NCBI GenBank assembly: GCA_964645915.1
Contig: CAZYDH010000001.1
Span: forward strand, 124,001 to 188,000
DNA from: JACNKV01 sp964645915
GTDB lineage: Bacteria; Fidelibacterota; Marinisomatia; Marinisomatales; JACNKV01
Reading direction: 5' to 3'
DNA: 64,000 nt
Under the pieces are notes generated by a model. That model saw only the letters and a list, made by a program, of their open reading frames with translations. It searched no databases and was not told the DNA's origin. This document shows, in pieces, positions 53,036 to 63,081 of this stretch. How positions within the stretch are numbered: the stretch's first letter is position 1; the number at the start of each line of letters is the position of its first letter. Both the position numbers and the translations under genes were made by a program.

Positions 53036-54349
53036 ATGGATAAAATGAAATTAGCTAACTGGACACAGGATTTTGCAAAAAAACAAGGGGCTGAAAATAC
53101 AGTAGTAATTGTTAGTAAAAATCGATCTACAAATATTGCATATCGCGATGGACAAATTGATCAATTGAAGGAATCGACCTCTAACTCATTGTTTATTGAA
53201 ATCTATACGGAAGGAAAATATTCTTCCCACACAACGAATGATCTCACAAAACCGGCATTAAAGAAATTTATCGTAAACGCAGTTTCAATGACAAAGTATC
53301 TGAATGAAGATCCGTTTAAAACCCTTCCGAACCCGGATGTATACAAAGATCGATCTACAAAGGATTTGCAACTGTTTGATCAATCTATTACAAAAGTTGA
53401 AACCAAACAGCGAATTGAAAATGCAAAACAGATGTATGAACATATTCGACCAAAAGATGATCGGATAGTATCCGTTACAACCAGTGTGAGTGATAGTGAA
53501 TATGAGAACATTCATTTAAAATCCAATGGTTTTCAAGGGACATATAAAAGCACATATTTTAATGCCGGTGCTGAAGTTTCCATTGATGATGGAACCGGGA
53601 AAAAACCGCAAAATTGGAGCTATTACGGTACCCACCATGGAAAAGACCTTCCAAATCTAAATCAAATAGCCGAAGAAGCTCTTAAACGTACACAAGATAC
53701 GGTGGGACAGGAAAAAATAGAAACAGTTACCCTACCCATGATACTCAAGAATCATGTTTCTCCACGATTATTGTGGGGAATATTTAGTGCACTATCGGGT
53801 GGAAACCTTCAACAAAAATCATCTTTTCTTGAAGGACAATTAGATCAAAAGATCGCATCGAACATTTTATCAATAGTAGATGATCCGCTTATTGTCCGTG
53901 GTTTGGATAGTCGATATTATGATAATGATGGAATCTCTGCAAAACCGATGCCGGTCATTGAAAACGGGATTTTAAAAAACTATTATATCGATGTGTATTA
54001 CGGTCGGAAATTGAAAATGCAACCCACTACCGGAAGCCAGTCTAATTTGATATTCTCATTGGGCCAACGTTCAGAGGTTGAAATAGTAAGCGATATGAAA
54101 AAGGCGATTTTAGTTACCGGATTTATAGGGGGTAATTCAAATTCGACTACCGGAGATTTCTCACTGGGAGTATCAGGTTGGTTAATAGAAAATGGTCAAC
54201 GAACCAAACCTATAAATGAGATGAATATTTCCGGAAATTTTGCCAACTTGTTAAAACAATTAACTGAAATGGGAAATGACCCGTATCAATATTCATCTTG
54301 GTTAGCACCCACGCTGGTGTTTGATGAAATCACATTCGCAGGATTATAA
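53036..54349 (+). CDS. pmbA: TldE/PmbA-family protein
   Basis: This 437-residue protein is the partner of TldD. It has the same overall fold and family blocks (AYRDGQIDQLKESTSNSL, LDSRYYDNDGISAKPMPVIENGILKNY, GNSNSTTGDFSLGVSGWLIENG) but no HExxxH zinc motif, as is normal for TldE. No signal peptide or Tat motif is visible, in contrast to TldD here. The two genes are 4 nt apart. Confidence 0.93.
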   Translation: MDKMKLANWTQDFAKKQGAENTVVIVSKNRSTNIAYRDGQIDQLKESTSNSLFIEIYTEGKYSSHTTNDLTKPALKKFIVNAVSMTKYLNEDPFKTLPNPDVYKDRSTKDLQLFDQSITKVETKQRIENAKQMYEHIRPKDDRIVSVTTSVSDSEYENIHLKSNGFQGTYKSTYFNAGAEVSIDDGTGKKPQNWSYYGTHHGKDLPNLNQIAEEALKRTQDTVGQEKIETVTLPMILKNHVSPRLLWGIFSALSGGNLQQKSSFLEGQLDQKIASNILSIVDDPLIVRGLDSRYYDNDGISAKPMPVIENGILKNYYIDVYYGRKLKMQPTTGSQSNLIFSLGQRSEVEIVSDMKKAILVTGFIGGNSNSTTGDFSLGVSGWLIENGQRTKPINEMNISGNFANLLKQLTEMGNDPYQYSSWLAPTLVFDEITFAGL

Positions 54350-54394
54350 GAAACTCCAATTTATTAAATACAAAATCAAAGAGGGTGAACCTCG

Positions 54395-56683
54395 ATGACA
54401 GATATACGTAAATACATCACGGTTGGATGTCTTTCCCTTTCAATTGTTGGAATGGAATTGATATGGACGAGAATATTTTCAGCTGAATTTTATTATACAT
54501 TCTCATTCTTGATCCTATCATTTGCGATATTAGGTTTGGGAATGGGCAGCCTGAGTTTGAGATATTTGAAGAAATTAAATAATGTTGAATATCTCAGTTT
54601 TTATTTAGGATTAGCAGCAATCTTTTCTCTTGTAGGCCCCGTCGGTATTTTCAAACTAAACATCGATTTCTCCAGTTTGTTTGGCAGCGAAATGATGGTG
54701 TTGAAGTTTTTGACAGCAATTTCTCTGCTCTTTCTGTCATATTTCTTTGGAGGTCTTTCTTTGGGGTTGATATTCAAGAAATATCATGATGAAATACCCA
54801 AGCTTTATATGATAGATCTAATTGGAGCCGGTTTGGGAATAATTGGTGCAGTTATTTTAATGAATCAAATCGGAACTCAATATGCCACGTTTGTGATTTC
54901 ATTACCATTGATTGTTGCATCATTCGCAGCTCCGGGGAAGAAAATTACGGTGTTCGTCCCCATAATTTTGTTTGGATTGATAATTGGGAATGCAGATGAC
55001 CTTCTTCATTCATCTCGTTCAGAAAGAGCACCCGTCATCTATGAACATTGGGATGCCATGTCGAAGATCAAAATGTATGGTTATGGCCCGGAGTATCGGG
55101 GATTAAATATTGACAATTTGGCGAATTCTCCGGTCATCGGCTTTGACGGAGACCTTCAGAATCCGATGTTAAGCGATTATGACATAGATGTTAATAATTT
55201 GATCACACGATTTGATTCATGCACCTTCCTTTCTTTGGGCGCCGGTGGAGGGATGGATGTACTCCAAGCGCTGGGTTATGGCACATCCGAGATTCATGCA
55301 GTTGAGGTAAACCATCATATCAATAAAATGATGACGGAGGGAGACCCAAGCGGATACTTCATTCCCGATTCAATTGAAAATAAAGATGATTATGAGATTA
55401 TTACCTGTAATGATTTTACAGGGAATATTTATAATCATGAAAATGTAAAGGTCATTTCGGAGGATGCCAGAACATATATTAAACAATACAAAAACAAGTT
55501 TGACATTATTTATTCATTAAGTTCAAATACATGGGCTGCACTTGGATCGGGCTCATTTGCTTTCGCTGAAAATTATCTTTATACAACAGAAGCATTCATT
55601 GATTATTGGAATGCTTTATCTGAAGCGGGTTTTCTTTCGATGGAACATCAGATATATATGCCTCGATTGGTCAGTTCGGTATTAAGCGCGTTAGAGACTG
55701 TCGGCATTGAAGATCCGATGAAACATTTTGCCGTTTATGATATACCAAAAATGCGTAGAAAACTTCTTCTGCTTTCAAAACAACCACTTTCTGATGAAGT
55801 AATTCATCATGCTTATGGAGTATTAAAAACAGGTAAGCATAATGAGAAAAATATTTTATTTCCACTAGAAGAAGAATCATCTAATCTTTACAGCAACATT
55901 ATCATGAACGGATGGGAACAATATGCTGATTCTGTAGCCATCAACCTAGAACCCGCAACAGACACAAAACCTTTCATTGCCCAAATGGGATTGTGGCGAA
56001 ATTTTAGCTTTGACAAGATCAAAAAAACAAACATCATGTATGATTTTACAGGTTTCCCATTAACCAAAACTTTATTGGCAGTTATTACGATGATGATTAT
56101 TCTAATTGCTATTCCACTCTGTGTTATTCCATATTGGTTTAGTAAGGAAAAATTAAAACAGAGTTTTTGGATATATTTTTTCCTATTGGGCTTGGGCTAT
56201 ATATCTATTGAACTGATCCTGATGCAAAAATATTCACTTTTCATCGGAACTTCTTTTTACAGCATTGCGACCGTCTTATTCTCTATGTTGGTCGCTTCAG
56301 GAATTGGAAGTAAATATTCCCTGAGTGTAAGCAATAAAACAGCCTTTGCCGGGATTGTCGGATTTTTACTGATTAATATTTTTGCTGTAAACCTATTGAT
56401 GGAAACATGTATTTCCCTACCGATCTTTTGGCGGTCTACTATTGTTGCGTTGATTGTATTCCCGTTGGGATTTTTTATGGGAATGCCTTTTCCAAAAGCA
56501 GGAGTAAAAGTGAAGGATCTTGCTGATTGGGGGTTTGCCGTCAATGGTGTAGCCTCTGTTTTGGGATCCGCTCTCGTTATGTTCTCTGTGTTTAGTTTCG
56601 GATTCAATCTTTCATTAGGAATGGCATCAGTTTTTTATATCGTTGCCTATTTCATTTTAGAATCAAACCCCCTGTCAAAATAA
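54395..56683 (+). CDS. Membrane spermidine synthase-like protein
   Basis: The 762-residue protein has an N-terminal membrane region of about seven helices (about 10-210). A soluble Rossmann methyltransferase-like domain follows (glycine motif SLGAGGGMDVLQALGYG near 280), then a C-terminal membrane region of about six or seven helices (about 558-755). This is the architecture of membrane-fused spermidine/spermine synthase-like proteins. Aminopropyl transfer is not certain: similarity supports a SAM or decarboxylated-SAM binding fold, and many such proteins have no assigned substrate. GAGGGTG precedes the ATG. Confidence 0.82.
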   Translation: MTDIRKYITVGCLSLSIVGMELIWTRIFSAEFYYTFSFLILSFAILGLGMGSLSLRYLKKLNNVEYLSFYLGLAAIFSLVGPVGIFKLNIDFSSLFGSEMMVLKFLTAISLLFLSYFFGGLSLGLIFKKYHDEIPKLYMIDLIGAGLGIIGAVILMNQIGTQYATFVISLPLIVASFAAPGKKITVFVPIILFGLIIGNADDLLHSSRSERAPVIYEHWDAMSKIKMYGYGPEYRGLNIDNLANSPVIGFDGDLQNPMLSDYDIDVNNLITRFDSCTFLSLGAGGGMDVLQALGYGTSEIHAVEVNHHINKMMTEGDPSGYFIPDSIENKDDYEIITCNDFTGNIYNHENVKVISEDARTYIKQYKNKFDIIYSLSSNTWAALGSGSFAFAENYLYTTEAFIDYWNALSEAGFLSMEHQIYMPRLVSSVLSALETVGIEDPMKHFAVYDIPKMRRKLLLLSKQPLSDEVIHHAYGVLKTGKHNEKNILFPLEEESSNLYSNIIMNGWEQYADSVAINLEPATDTKPFIAQMGLWRNFSFDKIKKTNIMYDFTGFPLTKTLLAVITMMIILIAIPLCVIPYWFSKEKLKQSFWIYFFLLGLGYISIELILMQKYSLFIGTSFYSIATVLFSMLVASGIGSKYSLSVSNKTAFAGIVGFLLINIFAVNLLMETCISLPIFWRSTIVALIVFPLGFFMGMPFPKAGVKVKDLADWGFAVNGVASVLGSALVMFSVFSFGFNLSLGMASVFYIVAYFILESNPLSK

Positions 56684-56743
56684 TAGAAAATATCGTTAAC
56701 CTCCGGTATAGATTCATTTGAACGGATAGTGTAATTTTGGGAT

Positions 56744-57967
56744 ATGAAATTCGGTAAGAAATCCAAGCATACCGCCCTCTCAATCCTTTTTGCATTATGT
56801 GTAATTGTTAGTAATACCTATTCTCAAAATAATTATCCGATTATATTGGTACACGGATTTATTGGTTGGGGACCTGAAGAAATGGGTGGCTATCATTATT
56901 GGGGAGGAAATAATGATCTAAAAGCTTATTTAGAATCTCAAGGGCATGAAGTATATATTGTTTCAGTAGGACCCGTTTCATCCAATTGGGAGCGTGCGGT
57001 TGAAGCCTATACACAAATTAAGGGTGGACAAGTCGATTATGGCAAGCACCATGCGGATAAATGGAAGATTATACAAAAACCGGAGGGAAAATATTATAAA
57101 GGGTTGTATCCGGAGTGGGATGAAAATCATCCGGTTCATCTTATAGGGCATAGTATGGGTGGACAAACGATCAGGATGTTATCCTATCTGTTAACAGAAA
57201 CGTTTTATGCAGAAGGAGACTATGTTTTAGAAGAAAGTGATCTGCTGGGACAATCACACAACAAATGGATAAAATCCATCACAACTCTTGCCACTCCACA
57301 CAACGGGACAACACTATCTGACTTGATCACAAAAAGCGTCCCATTTTTACAAAATTTCATAGGATTTGCGGCAGTTGTAGGAACCAAATTTTATGATTTT
57401 GATTTACAGCATTGGGGATTTGAAAGACAAGATCAAGAAAAATGGATGGATTATTTTAGACGTATGCGAGAGCATCCGGCATGGAATACAAAAAATATTT
57501 GTGCATGGGATCTTAGCTTGGATGGCGCAAGAGAGTTAAATGCAAATCTTCAGGCAAATCTTGATATTTATTATTTTTCATTCGTTTTATCTACGACACA
57601 TTTGGATACATCCACAGGATATCACGTACCGGAGAGTGAAACCAGCTTGATCCTGAAAGCCAAAGCAATTCAGATGGGAAAAAAATCAGTCTATTGGAAT
57701 GATGGTGCAGAAACAGATTCTTCATGGTATGAGAGTGATGGTGTCGTCAATACAATCAGTCAATTTGGTCCAACCACCGGGATGAATGGCCCGGACCCGA
57801 TTGCAGAATACCATGAGGATGAACCATTAATTCCTGGGCAATGGTATACATTTGGTCCACTTTCATATGATCATTGGAATATCATTGGTCATGGAGTAAA
57901 GAATGAAAAGCATTTAGAAATATTTGATTTATATCTTGAACATTTAAATAGATTGAAAAAGCTATAA
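56744..57967 (+). CDS. Secreted lipase resembling family I.5 thermoalkaline lipases
   Basis: A signal peptide (about 1-27, ending NTYSQ) is followed by YPIILVHGFIGWGPEEMGGYHYWGG-type start, VSVGPVSSNWERAVEAYTQ, GGQVDYGKHHADK and HLIGHSMGGQT with the nucleophile Ser. The blocks SITTLATPHNGTT and WDLSLDGARELN are also present. These align by pattern with the Geobacillus L1-type lipases, which carry a zinc ion at Asp and His residues in the same blocks. The late catalytic Asp and His are harder to place by eye (DSSWYESDGVVN; YDHWNIIGHG are good candidates). It probably hydrolyses triacylglycerols outside the cell. Confidence 0.88.
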   Translation: MKFGKKSKHTALSILFALCVIVSNTYSQNNYPIILVHGFIGWGPEEMGGYHYWGGNNDLKAYLESQGHEVYIVSVGPVSSNWERAVEAYTQIKGGQVDYGKHHADKWKIIQKPEGKYYKGLYPEWDENHPVHLIGHSMGGQTIRMLSYLLTETFYAEGDYVLEESDLLGQSHNKWIKSITTLATPHNGTTLSDLITKSVPFLQNFIGFAAVVGTKFYDFDLQHWGFERQDQEKWMDYFRRMREHPAWNTKNICAWDLSLDGARELNANLQANLDIYYFSFVLSTTHLDTSTGYHVPESETSLILKAKAIQMGKKSVYWNDGAETDSSWYESDGVVNTISQFGPTTGMNGPDPIAEYHEDEPLIPGQWYTFGPLSYDHWNIIGHGVKNEKHLEIFDLYLEHLNRLKKL

Positions 57968-57973
57968 CAGCTT

Positions 57974-59029
57974 TTGAAAAAGACAAAGTTTACATCATTT
58001 AATTTAGACCTTCTTCATTGGTATGATCGTCATAAAAGAGATTTACCATGGAGAAAGACCAAAGACCCGTATCAAATTTGGTTATCTGAGATCATGCTTC
58101 AGCAAACACAAGTGGATACGGTGATCCCGTACTATAATCGTTGGATTGAAACATGCCCAACATTACATGATGTAGCTAAGTTAAGTTTAGACCAATTATT
58201 AAAATTGTGGGAAGGATTAGGATATTATTCTAGGTGTCGAAATTTTTATAAAGCTGTTCACCTAGTAAATTCCAAATTTAACGGTGTGATTCCTTCTGAT
58301 CAGCAGCAATTTATTAAATTACCCGGAGTGGGAGAGTATACAGCGAATGCTGTATTATCGATTGCATTTGATCAACCTCTTCCGGCAATGGATGGAAATA
58401 TTAAACGAGTAATGTCCAGAGTATTGGGAATAAAAACTCCCTCAAAATATAATTTATCTAGGATAAAAAATAAGTTGATAAAGTGGATAGATATAGATCG
58501 CCCCGGAGATTTTAATCAAGCATTAATGGATGTCGGAGCGAATATTTGCCGCCCACAAAACACGAAGTGTGAAATATGTCCGATTGCAGAATATTGTTCT
58601 GCAAAACTCTCAAAGAATCCTGTATCATATCCATTGAAAACGGTAAAGAAAAAAACACCTCATATACAAGTTGTTGGGGGAATGGTTTGGTATAAAGACA
58701 AGTTTCTTATTTTGAAAAGGCATGAAGATAAAATGCTGGGAGGTCTTTGGGAATTCCCGAGTAAAAAAATAATTTCAAATCAAGATATATCAAAAACACT
58801 TCAATCGTTGATTTTTAATCAAACAGGGTTAAATGTCCAAATTCAAGATAAAATAGGATCTGTAAACCATACATATTCTCACTTTTCTATGACGTTTACT
58901 GTTTATCATTGTTTGGTGGGATCATTAAAAGGGTTCACAACAGACCAAGAGACAAATTGGGTTCAATTAGAAGAAATAGATCAATATCCGTTCCCGAGAG
59001 CAAATCAAAAAATATTTGGATTATTATAA
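57974..59029 (+). CDS. mutY: A/G-specific adenine glycosylase
   Basis: MutY removes A opposite 8-oxoG. The 351-residue protein has SEIMLQQTQVDTVIPYY with the catalytic Glu and LPGVGEYTANAVLSIAF as helix-hairpin-helix. AMDGNIKRV carries the catalytic Asp, and the [4Fe-4S] cluster motif has C-x6-C-x2-C-x5-C spacing (ICRPQNTKCEICPIAEYC). A C-terminal NUDIX-like domain, VVGGMVWYKDKFLIL to YPFPRANQKIF, recognises 8-oxoG. The start is TTG 57974, six bases after the lipase stop; no closer ATG matches the family start. Confidence 0.96.
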   Translation: MKKTKFTSFNLDLLHWYDRHKRDLPWRKTKDPYQIWLSEIMLQQTQVDTVIPYYNRWIETCPTLHDVAKLSLDQLLKLWEGLGYYSRCRNFYKAVHLVNSKFNGVIPSDQQQFIKLPGVGEYTANAVLSIAFDQPLPAMDGNIKRVMSRVLGIKTPSKYNLSRIKNKLIKWIDIDRPGDFNQALMDVGANICRPQNTKCEICPIAEYCSAKLSKNPVSYPLKTVKKKTPHIQVVGGMVWYKDKFLILKRHEDKMLGGLWEFPSKKIISNQDISKTLQSLIFNQTGLNVQIQDKIGSVNHTYSHFSMTFTVYHCLVGSLKGFTTDQETNWVQLEEIDQYPFPRANQKIFGLL

Positions 59030-59038
59030 ATTAATAAA

Positions 59039-61048
59039 TTATTGAAGAAGATCTAGAAATTCGTCTTCACTCAATATAGAAATATTTAATTCTTTTGCTT
59101 TCGTTAGTTTAGATCCTGCTCCCGGCCCTGCTACGACATAAGTTGTATTCTTACTTACCGATCCACTTGATCGCCCACCGTATTTTTCGATCATTTCTGA
59201 AGCATCTTTTCGTGTGAATTTTTCCAATGAACCTGTCAATACAAATATCATTCCTTCAAAACGATTATCTGAAGGTGATGATTCGATTTCTGCAAAGCTA
59301 ACACCCGACTCAAAACAAGAGTTTACAACATGAATATTTTTAGGATCACTCCAAAATCGCATAATTCCTTCGGCAACAATTTTTCCAACCTCAAAGATAT
59401 TTTCTAATTCTTCGGGTGTAGTTTTTATGAACAGATGAAAATCACCTTTAAAATGTTTTTCCAGAACTTTAGAGAGATGTTGTCCGACATTGCGAATTCC
59501 GAGCGCATGAAGAAAACGGGCAAAGGTTGTGGATTTGGATGCTTCAATAGATTGAAGAATATTCCGTGCTGATTTATCGGCCATTCGGTCAAGCGGAATA
59601 ATATCATCATAGGTTAAGGTAAACAGATCATTAACTGTTTTAACAAGTTCGCGTTCTACTAATTGATCAACTAAGCTAGTCCCGATACCGTCGATGTCCA
59701 TAGCATTCTTTGATACAAAATGCTCGATCCTTCCTCGTATTTGCGCAGGACAAGAAATATTTTGACACCGTAAGATCGCTTCGTCTTCTGATCGATAAAC
59801 TGTATGACCGCAGTTTGGACAAACGGCTGGTAGTTGATAAGGTCGAGTGTCTTTTGGGCGTTTATCAAGAATCACTTTTACAACTTTTGGGATAACATCT
59901 CCAGCTCGTTCAATAAGAACAGTATCACCTATTCGGATGTCTTTTCGATCAATCTCATCTTGATTATGTAACGTGGCATGGGTTACGGTTACTCCACCTA
60001 CAAAAACGGGTTCAAACGTTGCTACAGGTGTAACGGCTCCGGTGCGACCAACTTGTGGAGAAATATTCAAAACGGTGGTTGTGCTTTGTTGAGCTTTAAA
60101 TTTCCCGGCAATAGCCCATCTGGGTGATCGGCTTCGAGAACCTAATTCATCTTGTTGAGAAAAAGAATTTACTTTAAAAACCGTTCCATCAATTTCATAG
60201 GGGATTTCATTACGTTTTGATTCAAGATCATGGTGATATTGGATCATTTGCGCTGACCCGCGAATGGATTTTATCAATGGATTTACAGGGAGTCCCCAAT
60301 GTGAAAGATCTGATAGAAATTTTGAATGTGTTTTGTAGGTTTTTCCTTCTATCACTCCGAGTTGATAGCAATAGATCGACAATGGCCGAGATGAGGTGAT
60401 ACTTGGGTCTAACTGTCTAAGACTACCTGCTGCTGCATTCCGTGGATTAGCGAATAATGATTCATTAGTTTGTTCTCGGGATTTGTTTAGAATCTTGAAT
60501 CCTTCTTTAGAAATAAAGACCTCTCCTCGTACTTCCAAAACAGAAGGTGGTTGCAAAACATTTGAGTTTAGTTTTAGTGGAAGGCTACGGATCGTCCTTA
60601 AATTAAGTGTTATGTCTTCACCGGTATATCCATCTCCGCGTGTTGAACCTTTTACAAAGATCCCATTTTCATAGATTAACTCTACGCCTAATCCGTCTAG
60701 TTTTGGTTCAGCAATATATTCGATGTCCTCATTTTTCCCCAGCCCCTTTTGCACCTGTTCATCAAATGTGTTGAGTTCTTCTTCATTCATCGCATTTGAT
60801 AATGAAAGCATTGGAAGGCGATGAGGAGCAGGATCAAATTTTGAGAGAGGAGTAGCACCGATTCTTTGTGTTGGAGAATCAGGAGTAATCCATTCGGGAT
60901 GTTCCCTCTCCAAAGAGTTCAATTCACGAAGCAATTCATCATACTCGCCATCAGAAATAATTGGATCATTTAAAATATAATACCTATGATTATGACTGCG
61001 AATTTCTTCTCTCAGTGATTGAATATTTTTTAAAATGTCAGAATTCAT
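59039..61048 (-). CDS. ligA: NAD-dependent DNA ligase
   Basis: LigA seals nicks in replication and repair using NAD+. From ATG 61048 the protein has about 669 residues. Domain Ia HNHRYYILNDPIISDGEYDEL is followed by the adenylated Lys116 in AEPKLDG and the OB fold. A four-Cys zinc finger (CPNCG...CQNISCPAQ), HhH repeats and a C-terminal BRCT domain (EGMIFVLTGSLEKFTRKDASEMIEK) come next. An in-frame start at 61090 would overlap the next gene by 19 nt and add residues outside the family. It converges with mutY, whose stop is 9 nt away. Confidence 0.97.
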   Translation of the reverse strand: MNSDILKNIQSLREEIRSHNHRYYILNDPIISDGEYDELLRELNSLEREHPEWITPDSPTQRIGATPLSKFDPAPHRLPMLSLSNAMNEEELNTFDEQVQKGLGKNEDIEYIAEPKLDGLGVELIYENGIFVKGSTRGDGYTGEDITLNLRTIRSLPLKLNSNVLQPPSVLEVRGEVFISKEGFKILNKSREQTNESLFANPRNAAAGSLRQLDPSITSSRPLSIYCYQLGVIEGKTYKTHSKFLSDLSHWGLPVNPLIKSIRGSAQMIQYHHDLESKRNEIPYEIDGTVFKVNSFSQQDELGSRSRSPRWAIAGKFKAQQSTTTVLNISPQVGRTGAVTPVATFEPVFVGGVTVTHATLHNQDEIDRKDIRIGDTVLIERAGDVIPKVVKVILDKRPKDTRPYQLPAVCPNCGHTVYRSEDEAILRCQNISCPAQIRGRIEHFVSKNAMDIDGIGTSLVDQLVERELVKTVNDLFTLTYDDIIPLDRMADKSARNILQSIEASKSTTFARFLHALGIRNVGQHLSKVLEKHFKGDFHLFIKTTPEELENIFEVGKIVAEGIMRFWSDPKNIHVVNSCFESGVSFAEIESSPSDNRFEGMIFVLTGSLEKFTRKDASEMIEKYGGRSSGSVSKNTTYVVAGPGAGSKLTKAKELNISILSEDEFLDLLQ

Positions 61049-61071
61049 TTTGTCTACTTTGATCTCACTGA

Positions 61072-61512
61072 TTAACGGTTTGCATCCCATTGAGTTTGGA
61101 AGTGTTCTGCAGAATTGATCAAGTCTCTTTCAATTGATTTTGGACCATTGTCATTATCGGAAGGCACCGAATACAGAGAATAATCGATTAGTCTAACAAT
61201 AAAAAAATACTGTAGTGATGTACATGCACACGATGTGGGATCAAAACGATATGTATATCGTTCTCGAGAAAATTGAAGAGGAATCTCACGAACCTTTTCG
61301 TAAGCATCGGTAATTAAAAATAAACTAACGGATTCAATACTATCTTGAGGAATATCAACAAACAATTCAAGATCAGTTAAACGATTATCAAAGATCACTT
61401 CAGGTGGGTGATGTAATATCCGTGGAATAGCAGATTGAGTCTGAACAGAATCCAACGGGGGAAAGGCAAATAAAAATGAAAACAAAGTGCTGACTAAAAT
61501 CAGTCTCATCAT
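61072..61512 (-). CDS. Small secreted protein of unknown function
   Basis: The 146-residue protein starts with a short signal peptide (ILVSTLFSFLFAFPPLDS). The mature part is about 125 residues, predicted mainly beta, with PRILHHPPEVIFDNRLTDLELFVDIP and a C-A-C pair (residues about 103-105). No family is recognised. It overlaps the upstream cysteine-desulfurase-like gene by 4 nt and is followed closely by ligA. The last protein in the window is also an envelope protein of unknown function, but no link is shown. Confidence 0.6.
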   Translation of the reverse strand: MMRLILVSTLFSFLFAFPPLDSVQTQSAIPRILHHPPEVIFDNRLTDLELFVDIPQDSIESVSLFLITDAYEKVREIPLQFSRERYTYRFDPTSCACTSLQYFFIVRLIDYSLYSVPSDNDNGPKSIERDLINSAEHFQTQWDANR

Positions 61513-62966
61513 TTTTGGAGATATTGTTCAATAAAATCAGAGGTCGTGAACTGTTTTTCCATATTCGGCGAAAAGGTAAGATGTTGATAATTTCCGTCCT
61601 GATTGATTTCGTACTGAGATGAGTATGTTTCACGATTTGCAATAATATCTTTTAATGCGTTGATCAATCGATCTACATCATCATATGTGTTGTATAAACC
61701 GAAAGATGCTCTGACCATCCCGGCTTTAATCTTGTATTCTGGCCTATAAACATCTTCGTCAATATCCGGATAGAGAACTCTAACATCTTCAAGGATCATT
61801 TCCTGCACATACGGATGCGCACAGAAACACTCATTGCGAACGGCAATATTATAGTAATCATTTAATATGGCTGCAACCAATCCATGGTCCATTCCTTCAA
61901 TATTAAATGAAATAGAAGCAGCACGAGGACAAACTATATAGTCAGAAGCACCGTAAATGTGAATATCTCTTATGACTTTCATTTTTTCCATTGCATCATT
62001 GATCAGTTCAGTTTCTTCTTCAAAAATGTTATCCATCCCTATTCTATCCATGACTTCAATGGCAGCTGCGAGTCCTATTGCACCGGGAATGTTGGGTGTG
62101 CCAGCCTCTTCTCGATCTGGGAATTTTTCAGTGACGGTGTATTTTTCTACAAATACTCGGTCAACCATCCCACCACCGACTTCTTCCGGTTCTATAGAAC
62201 TTAAAATGTCTTTTCTGCAGATGACAACTCCGGGAGATCCCGGGACATATGTTTTGTGTCCGGAGAATACAAGTGCATCAATGTTTCTAGCAGGATTTTC
62301 ATGTCCATACATTTTCACAGGAAGATGAGCCACTAATTGCGCACCATCGACAAGCATGAGGGCATCATATTTATGAGCAAGCTCAGCGATATCATAAATT
62401 GGATTTATGATGCCGGTTACGTTACTGACACCAGTCATTGCAACATAATTTACTTTCCCGGCGTTTTTCCGAAGCATTTCTTCAAGCGCTTCTAAATTGA
62501 TACATCCAGGCTCACCATCATGATTTGAAAGAGGAACGTGCATCACCTGTTTTGCATGTTTTCTATGAGGAAGGTCATTTGAGTGATGTTCCATAAGCGA
62601 AATAATCACATTTGGATGATTAGGGCGAAAATCTCTGAATACGCGAGCAAGGCGATTCATTCCTGCTGTAGTTCCACTCCCTGTAAAAAAACAGGTATAT
62701 TTGCTTGGATCAGCCTGAACAAACGATAGAATGCGTTCGTGAGCAAACTGATATTCATTTGTTGAAATTTTTGCGGAAAAATGTAATAAACTGTGTGTGT
62801 TTGCATAATGATGGTAAAATGATTCAATGGCATCATGTGCGGCACCCATCATTAAAGTAGAAGCCGTTGAGTCCAGATAAATACGACGTGTCTTTGCTCC
62901 ATTTGCAAGCAAATATTTTGTATCTATTCCAATAAAATCTTTTTGAATTTTTGAGAGAGAGACCAT
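61509..62966 (-). CDS. Class V aminotransferase, cysteine-desulfurase-like
   Basis: This PLP enzyme of about 485 residues has YLDSTASTLM near the start, FTGSGTTAGMNRLAR and MEHHSNDLPHR (the His stacking on PLP). MLVDGAQLVAHLPV and the Schiff-base Lys in FSGHKTYVPGSPGVV follow. The C-terminal loop, NECFCAHPYV, contains two cysteines where SufS/CsdA-type desulfurases have the persulfide Cys. I take ATG 62966, with AAGGAAAAG upstream, and not ATG 62993. It may supply sulfur, but selenocysteine lyase or kynureninase-like activity is not excluded. Confidence 0.88.
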   Translation of the reverse strand: MVSLSKIQKDFIGIDTKYLLANGAKTRRIYLDSTASTLMMGAAHDAIESFYHHYANTHSLLHFSAKISTNEYQFAHERILSFVQADPSKYTCFFTGSGTTAGMNRLARVFRDFRPNHPNVIISLMEHHSNDLPHRKHAKQVMHVPLSNHDGEPGCINLEALEEMLRKNAGKVNYVAMTGVSNVTGIINPIYDIAELAHKYDALMLVDGAQLVAHLPVKMYGHENPARNIDALVFSGHKTYVPGSPGVVICRKDILSSIEPEEVGGGMVDRVFVEKYTVTEKFPDREEAGTPNIPGAIGLAAAIEVMDRIGMDNIFEEETELINDAMEKMKVIRDIHIYGASDYIVCPRAASISFNIEGMDHGLVAAILNDYYNIAVRNECFCAHPYVQEMILEDVRVLYPDIDEDVYRPEYKIKAGMVRASFGLYNTYDDVDRLINALKDIIANRETYSSQYEINQDGNYQHLTFSPNMEKQFTTSDFIEQYLQK

Positions 62967-63081
62967 GCTCTTTTCCTTTTTTATGAATAACAAGAATTTA
63001 AGAATAAAACTAGATCATTCTGAAATGTTCTATTGCTTAGAATAAGTAATATTTAATTATAAATACAGAAAACTTTTGCAA

